A stretch of DNA of 64,000 nt. Origin: Persicaria tinctoria (lineage: Eukaryota; Streptophyta; Magnoliopsida; Caryophyllales; Polygonaceae). The stretch lies in assembly GCA_037127255.1 (NCBI GenBank), contig JBANSL010000004.1, positions 32,122,467-32,186,466 of the forward strand, read 5' to 3'. Shown here one piece after another: positions 11,100-22,701 of this stretch (positions within the stretch are counted from its first letter, which is position 1; each line of letters begins with the position of its first letter). The notes under the pieces were generated by a model. That model made no database searches and had not been told where the DNA came from. It saw only the letters and a program-made list of their open reading frames with translations. Both the position numbers and the translations under genes were made by a program.

Positions 11100-12600
11100 C
11101 AAAGTGATTAGAATTAACCTGTTATGAAAAATTTGCGCCAAAGGCGCAAATTTTGATGCTACTGAATGTATAAACATAGATTTCCATACTGTTATAACAT
11201 ATATAAGCATAAAATATTCTATACTGAATGTATAAACATAGATTTGCGCCAAAGGCGCAAATCTGCAAGTGATGCTACTGAATGTATAAACATATATAAG
11301 CATAAAGTATTCTATACTGATATACCCTGTGCAATTTTCTTATGACTCCATTGCAGTGATGACATGGATTAATCAACATTGAATAAGGAAGTCTAGTGAT
11401 GACATTAGCAATTTAAGTGTAATAAGGAAACAATACTTCAATATAGAGTGCAGATTCAAGTGTAAAGATGACATGAACAACAAAATGAATACAATAGACA
11501 TGTTGTGAAGTGAATTATATAAATGTTGCACTTTTTGGGGGAAACTTCTGTGGTTAAGGTATACTGATTATTTGAAACAATCATATTTAAATCACATCCT
11601 AAGCAATCATAGAGATGACTTCAGCAATGTAAAATATGAATAAGCATAAATAACCATAAACATACACAGATTCGATTTGAAACTTTAATATTACACTTAT
11701 AAAGAAAAAAATGCTCATAAACATTAATTCATGTTTAAAAAATTTATCAAAATTTGCGCCAAAGGCGCAAATTTTTATGCTACTGAATGTACAAGCATAG
11801 ATTTCCATACTGTTATAACATATATAAGCATAAAATATTCGACACTGATATTCCCTGTACAATTTTATTATGACTCCATTACAGTGATGACATGGCTTAA
11901 TCTACATTGAATAAGGAAGTCTAGTGATGACATTAGCAATCAATGTCTAATAAGAAATCAATACTTCAATATAGAGTGCAGATTCAAGTGTAATGATGAC
12001 ATGAACAACAAAATGGATACAATACACTTCTTGTGGTGAACTTCTATGATTAAGGTCTACTAATTATGTTCAAACAATCATATTGAAATCACATCCTAAG
12101 CAATCATATAGATGACCTGAGCAATGTAAAACATGAATAAGCATAAATAACCATAAACATACACAGATTAAACTTGAAACATGAATATTACACTTATACA
12201 GGAACAAATGTTCATAAATTTGCGCCAAAGGCGCAAATTTTGGCGTAATCAACACTTGTAATCACACGATTCCAATTCGTAATCACAAAACCGAACCAAT
12301 AATTTGCGCCTTCGGCGCAAATTGAAGCAATAATCACAAAACTGAAGCTGTAATTGCAAAACTGAAGCATACATAAACACAGAATGAATCTGTAATCACG
12401 AAACTCAAGTAGTAATCTCAAACCAAAAAATTCTAGGAAATTTGCGCCTTCGGCGCAAATTTAAGCAGAAATCGCAAAACCGAAGCACAAATAAACATAG
12501 ACTGAAGGAGCAATCTCAACACTAAAGAAGTAATCCAAAAATTCTCGTAAAATTTGCGCCTTTTGCTCAAATTTGCGTCCTTGACGCAAATTCTAATCGA
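11100..12600. repeat. MULE leader with GCGCC hairpins
   Basis: Six near-perfect hairpins of the form ATTTGCGCC - 3-base loop - GGCGCAAAT lie at 11127-11154, 11241-11263, 11749-11774, 12216-12240 (loop AAA), 12301-12323 and 12438-12462 (loop TTC). Two decayed ones lie at 12550-12592. Arms are 9-11 bp. They are in AT-rich DNA upstream of the transposase start. Confidence 0.85.
11280..12242. repeat. Two-copy direct repeat of about 0.5 kb
   Basis: Bases from about 11280 to 11775 and about 11800 to 12240 share long stretches, for example TGACTCCATTRCAGTGATGA and ATAACCATAAACATACACAG, at an offset of about 500-528. Each copy ends in a GCGCC hairpin, so the hairpin belongs to the duplicated unit. 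Confidence 0.75.
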
Positions 12601-12639
12601 CTTTAAAATTTAGTAAATTGACTTACCTGATTCTCTAGA

Positions 12640-12990
12640 TTACACGCCAAAATCGAAAGCTTCGTTGATGTCGGAATGGTAATCTCTCGCAAATCCTACC
12701 AATTTCCAGCGATCAGGCCGGGAGAGAGTAACAGAGCGTCCGCAAACGGAGAGACGGAGGAGAGAGAAAATCGTTTGTGGGAGAGAGGGTGAAGCCTTTT
12801 ATTGCGGCTATTTTGCAAAAATGTCCTAATATGCGTCTATTTTGCAAAATTCGCCCAATTTCGTGGCTATTTTGCAAACCCCCCCTTTTTTTAATCGAGG
12901 TGATTACATTCTTACTCCTCCTTGAATAGGTAAATAAAGAGCTTTCATTCCGGGGTTCGAACCGGGGACATATGGGTACTACCCACAAGT
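12640..12990 (-). other. Probable MULE terminal region
   Basis: Three approximate 29-base units containing GCTATTTTGCAAA lie at 12799-12880, a style common near MULE ends. Next to it, around 12950-12970, is a short palindrome CCGGGGTTCGAACCGGGG. No matching left terminal repeat was found. Confidence 0.35.
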
Positions 12991-12995
12991 TCTTA

Positions 12996-13232
12996 TTCCC
13001 TCCGTTTAGAAATAAGTGACGTTTGACTTTTTGGACGTTTTTTAAGGAGTTAAAAACTATACAGTATAAAATATAAATTTTTTTATTGATTTTTTTTTAT
13101 AATTTCATACATATAAGTTACAAATTTAAAATTATTTAAAAAATCAATCAAAAAATTAATATTTTATATAGTTTTTAACTCCTTAAAAACGTGTCAAAAA
13201 GTCAAACGAAACTTATTAATGGACGGACGGAG
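12996..13232. mobile_element. Stowaway-like MITE
   Basis: The left end TTCCCTCCGTTTAGAAATAA and right end ACTTATTAATGGACGGACGG form a terminal inverted repeat of the Stowaway CTCCCTCCGT type. The interior is an almost complete fold-back (AAGGAGTTAAAAACTATA against its complement). TA dinucleotides at 12994-12995 and 13233-13234 fit the TA target duplication of Tc1/mariner MITEs. It encodes nothing. Confidence 0.85.
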
Positions 13233-13375
13233 TATTATCTATGGCTTTTCTCAATATATCTCTAACCGTAATACCGGATGTTATTTTAGGAGCTAGCCTC
13301 TCAATACACTAGGTATAGGTTACCAATCGAATCACTTAAATCGATCCGTCAATCATATATTCCAAAATTTACATT

Positions 13376-15031
13376 CACTACTAAAAAACGCTTCTATATA
13401 CTCTTGAAACTAACCTTAAACATAGCCTCAATATTATCCTCGAAAATATATTAGCCTCGAAAATGCCCCCGAATTCGACCTCAGAACACATTTCGAGGCG
13501 TAGAGGAGGGAGGTTAAATGTGACCTCGAATATTAACCTCGAAAGTTTTGTAGAGTAAAATAGCCTCCAACTAATTTCGAGGGTAATATTTTGTAGATTC
13601 CTGGCCAACTCGTTAGATCAATTCAATCGCTAAGGTTTTGTAGATTCCTGATTGTGAACCTTAACCTAAGTAGCAAACTTGTTCTTTTAGGGCTGATTGA
13701 ACTAATTGAACAAGTATGAAGTTGGATGTGTTGTTAAATCCTTCTTTAGGGACTGCAAATACCTTGGTTAATCTCTGGTCTTTAAAGCTATTAATTGGGT
13801 TAAATCTTTCTTTAAGGACTTTTCGATTGATAAGGGTTTCTAGGACTAATTGGACTAGTAACTATATTAGGTTGGGATAAGGACATTCATAAGAAACTTA
13901 ATAGGACGAGAAGAAGTTACAAGGATCGCTTCAACCAAATAATGTGGAAAATTGTAGGTAGAATTGGTTCTCATAATTGTCTAAACCAAAATCATTTACT
14001 CTTGTTTTCTTCAATCTGCTTTGATAAAAGGCGGAACTTTCACACTTAAAAACCCCCCAATTTGGTTACTTCAATTGACACTTGAATCATACTTGAATTA
14101 CAATTTTCCCTGTGAATCGACCTCTTACTTATTACTAGTTATAGGTTTGAGTTTCTTTGACGGATCAACGACAGGTTTTCCCTCCGTTAGTAATCATAAT
14201 AGTTTAACCTCGAAATTATGAACTCGATGGCATGTTCGAGGTTAATATATATTTAAATATTATGTGAATATATTTTGAAGTTATCTCTCTAAGGGTTTAT
14301 AAATCATACGAGTATAGATTTTCTTGCTTTTCCACTACATAACTTGTATGAAAATAAGAAAATAATTATCAAAATGATGATACTTACCAAAAATGAAGAT
14401 TAAATACCAGAAAACTCTTGATAGAGTGAAAATTAATGAACCCTATACATTTTAGTCGATAAAGCAAATTATGTAGTTGGGGTAGTTAATGCATTAAGTA
14501 TGGGAAACAACTTTTCTCTCGATCTCGCCCTCGAAAAAATTCAATTTTTTTCATGGCTATACACCTACAAATATACCCTCGAATACATAATTGGAGGTTA
14601 TTTAGCCACGTTGTTAGCCCCCCAAAAAAATCGTAACCATTTAGGATCAAACTTACCCTTGGAATTACCTTCATAATATATATTGAGTTGTTATACATTC
14701 AACTCTACCCTCTAAAAAATATCTGATCCTATATGCCATCGAAATTAGCCTCGAGTATACCCTCCAACAACTCCATGGCTAATATTGCATAACAATAGCT
14801 TCAAAATGGCGCCCTCGAATTTTTCTTCTATGCTAATATGCAATCAACTATGCCCTCGAAATATACATTTGTGGTTATATAGCATGGAAAAATAGCCCCG
14901 ATTTTATTTCAATGGTACTTAGTCTCCAAATATTTTTTCGAGTCCAAATTCGAGGGTATTGGCTACGATGGTACCCTCCAAAAATTTGGTAGCCAAACAA
15001 TTCGAGGCTATATAGCGTTTTTCTAGTAGTG
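13376..15031. mobile_element. Non-autonomous CACTA element, TSD ATT
   Basis: The left end CACTACTAAAAAACGC and right end GCGTTTTTCTAGTAGTG form the terminal inverted repeat of CACTA (En/Spm) transposons. ATT flanks both sides (13373-13375 and 15032-15034), the expected 3-base duplication. The subterminal sequence is full of short CCTCGAA/TTCGAGG units in both orientations, as transposase binding regions often are. No transposase is encoded. A piece of an LTR lies inside. Confidence 0.9.
13604..14190 (+). repeat. LTR fragment inside the CACTA element
   Basis: From GGCCAACTCGTTAGATCAAT to CGACAGGTTTTCCCTC this matches the R/U5-side LTR sequence of elements F (41150-41700) and E (rc of 37200-37850). 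TGCTTTGATAAAAGGCGGAA matches E and GATTGATAAGGGTTTCTAGG matches F. It lies inside CACTA subterminal DNA. No complete LTR start or interior is present, so it is a truncated or captured piece. Confidence 0.65.
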
Positions 15032-15034
15032 ATT

Positions 15035-15751
15035 CTCACGGTATCTTATTTTGATGAGATCGGGGAATTGATTTCCTAGAGACCTGGAAATGGTGACAGT
15101 GACAATAGCACATGAATTGTCGATCCTTTGTATGACTTCTTTCTTCTTATCAATATCCTCTGCTTTGATTTTTTTTTTTAGTTTTGTGTTTTTAGGGCTT
15201 AATAGATTCTTTTGTATGATTTGTTTATTCTTTATCAATCTCAATTCGTTTTGTGGAATGCTATGATCGACTTGAATTGTGGAAATAAATACATTTGATT
15301 TTGATTTTGTGTTATTGTCTTTGAAGGATAAATGTCTGGGCATTAGTCATCGGGTGTGGAATCATAGTTGAGGGTGTGGTCAAGACAATTGTTTCCCTGG
15401 TCTATGATAAGGTCCATTATGTTCTTTTTATTTATCATTGTGCAAGCTAGCTTTTTTGATAATTGGTGATCTTGTGGTTTAGCTACTGAACGATTTCTCT
15501 AGGAAAATCAAGTTGAATTGTTTGTTTCATGCTAACAATAGGTTCGTGTAGATTCTTTGGTGAGTGTCCATGTTTGTAATTGTGCATCTATGCTTTTTGT
15601 TAGATTTTGTAGTTCTATTTAAGGGAATTGCACACTCTCTCAACACTACAAATAGCCTAGTGTGTTCAAAGTTCTTACTATTATTTAGCTTTTTTGGCAA
15701 TCATGGTTTGTTTCATGTGTTCATGTAATCTTCGAGTGATTGATTTTACAG
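15035..15751. other. Unassigned stretch right of the CACTA element
   Basis: AT-rich, non-repetitive by eye, no convincing coding frame. A polypyrimidine tract and AG at 15751 lead into an exon-like segment. Confidence 0.4.
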
Positions 15752-16033
15752 GTCTTCGGTGTTCTTTCCCATCAGCCATTTATGCTAGTCCAGCTTCCAA
15801 GTTCTCCAGTCCACCAGCCCTTACAGGATCCTCCATCTCATTGGTTTCAGTCTTACATGTTCTATTCTATGTCTCATTTAGACCTCCTAGCATAAAATAT
15901 GACCAACTGCAGCCTACAGGTAATCTCTAATAGAGATGTTTAATGATCTTATTTCCTCTTAAATAAGTGCGCTTTTTTCCCCTGTCATTAGGTTTATAAG
16001 ATCAAGTGTCCAGAAAGCTGGGAGTTCTATCAA
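15752..16033 (+). pseudogene. Exon-like segments of an unknown gene
   Basis: Two segments have matching splice signals: 15752-15919 (TTTTACAG before, GTAATC after, one frame open throughout) and 15992-16033 (CATTAG before, GTAATC after, encoding VYKIKCPESWEFYQ). A further coding-like run near 16096-16135 (LIVCRLNPATHE) precedes GTAAGT. I do not recognise the protein. It could be the left part of a host gene split by the retrotransposon nest, or a chance set of signals in decayed sequence. Confidence 0.3.
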
Positions 16034-16379
16034 GTAATCAGTTATCATGTAGGATATATATATATGTTAACATCTGATCTGTATTCTATATATATGCGGG
16101 AGCTGATTGTATGCCGTCTAAATCCGGCAACACACGAGTAAGTTTCTTTCATTCAATGGAAACTTTTTCATTTCAAATTTAAGTAAACGGTAGTGTACAT
16201 TTTGGTATTTATCCATTATTGATGTGTGTATGTATTTTTTAAGGTATAGAGTTTGATGATGTACTTATTAGAAATATTTTCGTATAACATTGGTAGTATG
16301 CAATTTTGATTAGATCGGTTGGTGTCTAGTTTTTACAGTGTTTGGAAAGATGAGATCGAGGAGGGGATTCTTTAAGAAA
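16034..16379. other. Unassigned AT-rich stretch
   Basis: Contains short TATATA runs; nothing else recognised. The transition into element H is not sharp. Confidence 0.35.
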
Positions 16380-17824
16380 TTGAGCCGATTAAGGGTTTTA
16401 GTGTACATATTGCATTGGCTAGGTCATATTTAAAATTTTTGGCATATCATATTTACTTTCTAGCATTTTTATTGCATTAGAAAAAGAAAAAAATATGGAG
16501 AAAATTCAAAAATCCAAAAATATCATGCATTGCATTCATATATTATGCAAATACCCATCTTGCCTTAATTGTCCTCTATTTTATTTGGGTTTATGAGCTT
16601 AACCTATAAATCTCATGATATGTTTGAATTGATTAATCTTGTCACCTACTTGTGTTGATTTTCATTGGAGCATGACTTGTTAGTTCAATTGAGCAAGTAT
16701 GATTCTTATAGACATTATTGAAATCCAACAAAACTTGTCCTAGTGATACATTTTGGCCTTATAGGGATTTTCATCATGTCTATTCCTTTTTACTTTCTTG
16801 TGTGACATTATGCTCTACTTATGGACTTACTTCTTGAGATTGACATTGTTATCTATATTTGAGGCCGCATTTTATATGTTTATTGCTTATGAGTTTCAAA
16901 TGATAGACGCGTGATTTTCTTAGCCATATCATTATCCATATCCACCCTACATCTGTGTCATTTGCTTGTAGCCAAATTTGAGCCTTAGCCTTTTCTTTGA
17001 AGCTCCACAAAATTTATCCTAGCCGATGATGAGCCTTACCCTATCCGGGGATTAGGATTAGAATTGGTGAATGGTTGATATCTTTGAGTGGAAAAGAGAA
17101 TATTGTTAAGAGAGATACACGTTTGGATGATTATGTAATTTTAGTTTGATTCCTCACATTATGAATGATTGTTTTGGCTCTAAAGAAAAAAAAATTGAAT
17201 GAAAGAAAAAATAAAAAGAAAAAAAAAAGCATGAGGTTGAGCCTTTTATCTTTGTTATGAATGTGAGAGTTGGAAAATAATCTTTGGTTGAGAGATGAAT
17301 GTCTTTTGTAAAGTTGTTGTGAGAGCTTGAGTTTAAGATGATGTTTTTGAGAGAGTTGGTGGTTGATGTTTGATGGTCTAGGATCTTGATTCCCGGATTT
17401 TGATCACCACATGACCATAAATTCTCCTTGACCTTAATTCCTTATCAAAGCCCATTACAACCTTGATAAAAAACCTCTTGATGTTGTTCATGAGTGATGA
17501 CATCCGTTGTGGAGAATATGTGATATGTGTCAATTTCTGTGTAGATTTTTGCATTTTGGATTGAGATGAGAGATACACTGTTAAGCCTAAACACATGAGA
17601 GTGGGAGCAAACACATAATCCTGGTAAGGTTGGATGAGATGTTCCTTTATTTTGAATCGCTCATATACTTGCTAGAATGTCAGCTTCCATGTTCATGGCT
17701 CCTCCACTTTGATGTTGCTTTTGACAAGGTAAGTGCTTGAAGATTATATGTGTGGGATGATGGTTTTGCTTTTGTTTATTTTGAATTGCTTGAGGAGAAG
17801 AAAAAGGTTAAATGTGGTGGAGTT
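16380..17824 (+). mobile_element. Element H: 3' non-coding end of a non-autonomous LTR element
   Basis: The order of landmarks matches the F interior at 46440-47742: ATATCATGCATTGCATT, ACCCTATCCGGGGATTAGG (near 17039), CCCGGATTTTGATCACCACA (near 17392), AGCCCATTACAACC, GATCGCTCATATACTTGCTA, then TTGCTTGAGGAGAAG and a polypurine tract ending GTGGTGGAGTT at 17824. The left part and 5' LTR are missing. Only the first 35 bases of a 3' LTR follow. Confidence 0.65.
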
Positions 17825-17885
17825 TAATAATGCACATTTCTAATGGGTATTATAGGGTAATGCCCATTAGAAATGTGCATTATCA
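17825..17885. repeat. Head-to-head LTR ends forming a palindrome
   Basis: TAATAATGCACATTTCTAAT (start of the H LTR, + strand) is followed, after TATAGGGTA, by its reverse complement ending ATGTGCATTATCA (start of the G-type LTR, - strand). The arms are about 25 bp. The same LTR start occurs singly at 54535-54565. Two U3 ends therefore face each other with almost nothing between. Confidence 0.75.
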
Positions 17886-18099
17886 AACTAGTTGTTGCCT
17901 TCTATCTCTTCTTCGTTTTCTGGGTTGGATGAGTGCTCTCTTCGCAACATAGAAGTTGTCTTTTCAATTTCAGGATTAAAAGGTAAGAGATTGAATTTAG
18001 TAGAACGGGTGTGGACCATGCGAGTGGTCCACACAAAAGTTTATGATTAAACCACACAAAGAAATCGAATTAAATCTCCCCGACAACGGCACCAAAACT
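17886..18099 (-). other. Leader of element G with tRNA-Asp type primer site
   Basis: TCCCCGACAACGGCACCA (18077-18094) is, on the - strand, a two-mismatch form of the tRNA-Asp primer site. It lies five bases from the LTR end. The leader resembles that of E (GTGGTCCACAC at about 18028, compare 37107). Only about 200 bases of interior remain before the palindrome. Confidence 0.65.
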
Positions 18100-19219
18100 T
18101 GACGGGGTGAAAATTGTTGATTCCCAATCAAATAGTTCTCACTCTAAAAAATTAGTATAATTGGCAAGAAATGGGTCGAATCCTCGTGAGATTTGAGATT
18201 TCACAATGCAATTTGATCACCAACAAGTAACAAGAGTAGGGAAAGATGCAACTTTTAAATAATAATAAGCAAAATAAAGTAAAGACGGAATTTTGTATGA
18301 AAATCAATACTAGAGAACGGTTCCACCTACGAATTTTTTTACATTGGTTGGCTTATCGATTATTGAATCTTTTTCAAGTTATGAACTTTTCTAAAAATTC
18401 CTCTCGTCTTGGTTTATATAGATTAAAAGTCCTACGTGCCCAATTAATCTATTACACCGCTATGCAATCCTAACACGATTAAGATTTAACAAAGAGATAG
18501 CAAAATGTCCCAAAAACTTGGGCACATAAATAATACCAATTAAACACGGCAATTCAATGTTTAGGACATATGTCAACTTCCTACATAATCATGCTTCAAA
18601 CACGGAATCCACAATCTTATGCATGATACTATGGAGTTAACACAAATACGAAAGCAATAAATCCTAGGACGAAATCAATATTATCGAGTCGGTCAAGCAA
18701 GATAACATTAATAACATAACAATAAGCACAAGGAAGCTGAAGAAATTACTGTATAATAGAGGAAAGATAACTTGAATTAAAAACTTACAATTCACCAACC
18801 AAGTCCCAAAAACGTAAGCGAAACACTAGGAAAATTAGCCGCTCATGGCTTACCTAAGCTCTCTTCTCTTCTATGGTGATTGCTCTCCTTGAATGAATGA
18901 GAAAACTAACCCTAACCATCCTATTTATAACCCTAACGTCTTGAATAAACAAGGTAAAAGATAGACAAATAAGATAGAAACTTCCTAAAGAAACTAGATA
19001 GAAGATATAACTTTTCATGATTAGTCTAGCGTCAGATTTCACTGCATTGAAAATATTTCCACCAGTAGCTAGTTGTCTTGGTCGACCTTCTGTTGGATTC
19101 TTGCTAGCTACTCGCTACCAACCCGCTAGCAGTGAATCTTCATGCCTTAGAAACTTATCACTCTGATCGATTCCGCTGGGAGCGACAAACCTTCCGCTGC
19201 AGTGTGTCCAACCATCCGC
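18100..19219 (-). repeat. 5' LTR of element G, downstream part
   Basis: On the - strand the LTR ends CACCCCGTCA next to the primer site. The other part is at 54088-54565; together about 1.6 kb. The two parts share GCTAGCAGCGA-like GC-rich units (19100-19215; 54130-54290). They are separated by element C, with TCCGC at both edges (19215-19219 and 54083-54087). Confidence 0.7.
18922..18929 (-). promoter_or_regulatory. TATA box of the G LTR
   Basis: TATAAATA on the - strand, upstream of the R/U5-like part of the LTR, at the position seen in LTRs A and C. Confidence 0.45.
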
Positions 19220-21016
19220 TGTTGATGGAGGAAATCGAGACTTGCAATTAAAATATAAATAAATAAAAGCAAACCAGATTCCGTCCTTTGCAAATAATTA
19301 CAAGACCTCCTCCTGATGCAGTAGTGGGAAGTCAGGATCGATCCACGAGGAAGCGTGTCAGTAGATCCTAGGCAGTGGATGAATCTCACGGCAGAAGTCG
19401 ACCACAAATGCTCGATCTCGACTAGGGTTAGTGGACAGAAGATCGGACAAGTCGAACAAGGCAGGCAGCAGGCTACGACTTTGGTCGATATCGAGCAGGC
19501 TCTACTTGATATCGAGTAAACTTGTTGATGTCGATGAAGGCTTTGTCGAGTACCTGCACAGGAAAAGCTACGGCGATCTGGGATCGGGGATCAGTACTCG
19601 ATATCGACCAGAATTTTTCGATATCGAGGAAACAGAAACTTAAAAACCTAATAAAGAAAGAACACAGCTTGTGGAATTCTCGAAATAAACTTATGAAAGG
19701 AAACTTCCAGGATCGGTGTTTGCAACAACAATAACCAAACATGCATAAGGCAGGAAAAAAACAGATAATCATGTAAATCGCATCGAAGGACCAAGCTTTC
19801 GCCTTTTCCAACAATTAGACAACTCTTTCAAGAAACCCTAATTGTATCTACCGATTTTATGTTTACAATCCAAGTTGTTAGCATGGACCTCCATTAGATG
19901 GGTAATAAATATATAACAACTAGTAGATGCTCAAAACATGATAAAAGTCAGATCTTTACCTCAAACACGCAGGGCTATCGTTGGGCTCGCCTCAACCCTA
20001 TAAGTGGGTGGACTACTCGCGCTTCATCGCAATCTCAGACATCATTGATGGGAAATAAACTACTTGCATTAAACCAAACTGAAGAAAGTAAAAACCGAAC
20101 AAAGTCGGGTCACTTTCGCTCCTTTACTCCACTCGGCCTCTCTTTCTCTCACAACTACTACTTCTCCTACTGAAATTGAATGAATAGAAATCAGCCCCTA
20201 AGGCTTTATTTATAGGCTTCTAATCCTTGCTAATCAAGGATAGAAATCTCTATCTATATCGAAAGATAAAACATTAATAAAAGGAACATTTATCTTTAAA
20301 AAGGAAATATATCTAAAAGGCTAAATATCTTCAAGTGTGGATAAATCTTCTTCTCCATGGATCGATCTTGATAGATCTCGGATAGAATCGGATTCCTTTC
20401 GTCCCAACTCCCAAGCAAGCCCAAACCGCGTCGGACAGCTTACCGCATAACGCGGTCCAGGATATCGAGTAACCTTGGCGTCGACTTCAGCTGGCTTGGC
20501 GTTGTCAAGTAACTGGTTCTTGATCTAGCTCGGACAGGTGGTGCTGGGCTTGTCGATATCGAGCAAAGTCCTCGATATCGAGTAGATGATTCTCGACATG
20601 TTTAGTCTTTGGCTTCTCGATCCGACGTTGCTTCCTCGATTCCGGGCATGGCTTCAGGGTGTTGTCGATATCGAGTAAACTACTCGATATCGAGTAGAGC
20701 TCCGGAGTCGGGTTGGCTTCGTCTTTTAGTTCCTCGACCTGCTGCTCCTCGATCATGCTGTGCCCGGACATTGTTTTCGATATCGAGGAAGTGTACTCGT
20801 TATCGAGTAACTTTCAGCCTCCGTCTTTGCTGCTTGGTTTTGTCCCGGAATGGCTCCAAATTCCGTAATATTAAACCAAAACTTATGTAGATCTCCATTT
20901 CTTGCAAATAAGCACATACTACATAAATTCAACATATTCCCATCCCAAAATATGCAAAGTGTATAAAATATGGAGCTAAAATGTGCATTTCAACATGGCT
21001 ATTTTAGTGGACATCA
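19220..21016 (-). repeat. 3' LTR of element C
   Basis: On the - strand it starts TGATGTCCACT after the polypurine tract and ends CCTCCATCAACA. It matches 38749-40281 plus 53766-54071. Copies of TCGATATCGA lie at 19485, 19598, 19618, 20553, 20572, 20665, 20684 and 20777. Confidence 0.88.
20207..20214 (-). promoter_or_regulatory. TATA box of element C 3' LTR
   Basis: TATAAATA on the - strand within GCCTATAAATAAAGCC, the same context as in element A. Confidence 0.55.
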
Positions 21017-22210
21017 AATCACCCCATACTTAAGCTTGCTTGTCCCCAAGCAATAACTTGGATGGTCATTCAGGGGAAGAATTTAAACTCTCAACATCAT
21101 AGATTCATTCTTATATGTCCCTGGAATCAATTACCATCATTGAAAAGGTACTTGTGCCACAAATTCATGCATGTACAATTAAAAAGCAACATCTACTCAC
21201 AAAAGGAGGGTTATGCAAAACATTCATAAGTGACAAAGCATTATTAATCAAGAGGATTTTAATTTAAGCTCAATAAGGAGTAGATTGGTAAAAGGCTAAA
21301 GGTTGGCAATTTTTGGCAATGTGGTGCTAATGATCCGGGGAAATGTTTTATTTCTAAACTTTCTCAACCACATTCCTTTCCATAAGATTCATCACCTTTC
21401 GTAACGCTTTTGTCAATAACAATGCTTTTACCTCTCTAACCTTAGCACTGCCTTCTCACGAGTCGCAAACATGGGTGTCATGAATGGCCCCGGATACTTA
21501 GTGCTTTGGACTCCTCACAATGTGTCCCATCTTGCTAAACTATTATCTCAGCGAGCAGGGTCGATCTACCTTTATCTCCTGAGGTGATCGGATTTTCTTT
21601 CACTCATTAAATTTTCAATATTTTCAAACATTTTCCTACCAAACTCCAATAATGATAACAACAACACAAACACCATATGATAATCTCTATAATGTAACAT
21701 CATTCTCAACATAATCCCCGGATAGGAAATAAGGTAAGGAATGGAAAATATTTAGATCATGTGGAGCAAATATGAAATAAGGCATATTATGGCTTTTTGT
21801 GATGCATAAGCATAGGTAAGGCTGGGAATATAACAATATGAGCATTATATGGAAATATAAAGTCCTCCATCCTCTTATCCTGCAACATGTCAAAATCAAC
21901 TTCAAATTTTACCTCTTTTCATGGTTTTCACGAAATAATGCACTTCATTGTGACTTCCCTTTACTAGACAATTTCATGCTATATCTCTAATGAATCAAAT
22001 TTTGCATCGTCGAGTTCAATTTAAGCTTCCATAACACTATTTCTTTGAACAATTTACAAGCAATGGGAGATGTCTTATGGAATTTTGAGTTTTAGCCTTT
22101 TGCACAAAAATTTAAAATTTTCTCAAAATTCACCATGTAAAACCAAAAATAAAACATATAATAATGATAATGAGCTCTTCCCCCACCCCATAGTTAAAAT
22201 ATATAGTGTC
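21017..22210 (-). other. 3' non-coding block of C with two polypurine-tract-like motifs
   Basis: On the - strand, an upstream motif (ATGGGGTGGGGGAAG at about 22178-22192) and the tract before the LTR (CTTAAGTATGGGGTGATT at 21017-21034) bound about 1.17 kb without coding potential. Strong similarity to A 3126-4350, including the CCCCGGATACTTAGTGC box near 21488 and the CGAGTCGCAAACATGGGTGT box near 21460. Confidence 0.7.
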
Positions 22211-22259
22211 CCCACTGTATAAAATCAATAAAAACAAGAGTAAAGGAAGGAACGCACCG

Positions 22260-22430
22260 AATAATGCGTCGAGGAGGGCAAAACAGAGCATGTCGAGGAA
22301 CTGGTCTTGTCGATATCGAGTATTGTACTCGATATCGAGTAACTGTCAGCGTCTAGTGGAATACTGAAGTCGAGGAGATTCTTCTGGCTTGGTTGATATC
22401 GAGTTGGCTTACTCGATATCGAGTAACTTT
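22260..22430. repeat. TCGA-module block in the interior of C
   Basis: TCGATATCGA at 22310 and 22329, plus close variants at about 22394, 22413 and 22447. This is the positional equivalent of A 2850-3075, but with the TA centre of the C subfamily instead of the mixed centres of A. Confidence 0.75.
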
Positions 22431-22701
22431 GGGCTGCTCCTCTTGGTCGTTATCGACTGGCCTAGTCGATTTCGACTGTCTTTCAGGGACTTCTTTATTC
22501 CACCTTCCGCGATCCTTTTATGCTTGCCGACCTAAAAGTATTAGATTGCACACAAAGAAAAGATTTTCCACATGAAGTATTCTAAACTAAAGAATAAAAA
22601 CCAAAACAAAAAAAAAACAAAATCAAAAGTTCCAAAGTCCAAAAAGTTTTATGTACATGCTCTAGATTTTAGAGTCGCTAGGCCGACTTCTTCTTTTATG
22701 C

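Larger units (their letters stand above)
6401..12990 (-). mobile_element. MULE (Mutator-like) element, degraded
   Basis: On the - strand the order is a terminal-like region (about 12640-12990), a long leader of repeats and hairpins (11.1-12.6 kb), a MuDR-type transposase gene (10962-8516), a spacer of short repeats, then a second ORF with a Ulp1-companion motif (7127-6406). Element A is inserted in that second ORF, so the left end is displaced beyond A or lost. No terminal inverted repeat pair could be paired by eye, so the outer limits are approximate. The transposase has at least four stop codons, so this copy is dead. Confidence 0.65.

Noticed and set aside
12945..12975. tRNA T-loop (GGGGTTCGAACCGGGG)
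   Set aside because: It is only a short palindrome; no acceptor or anticodon stem around it.
15023..15343. 106-residue lysine-rich frame on the - strand
   Set aside because: It overlaps the CACTA terminal repeat at its end and has AT-driven composition.
20505..20890. Frames on both strands rich in LDID and SIST in the C LTR
   Set aside because: They are readings of TCGATATCGA palindromes, which look alike on both strands.
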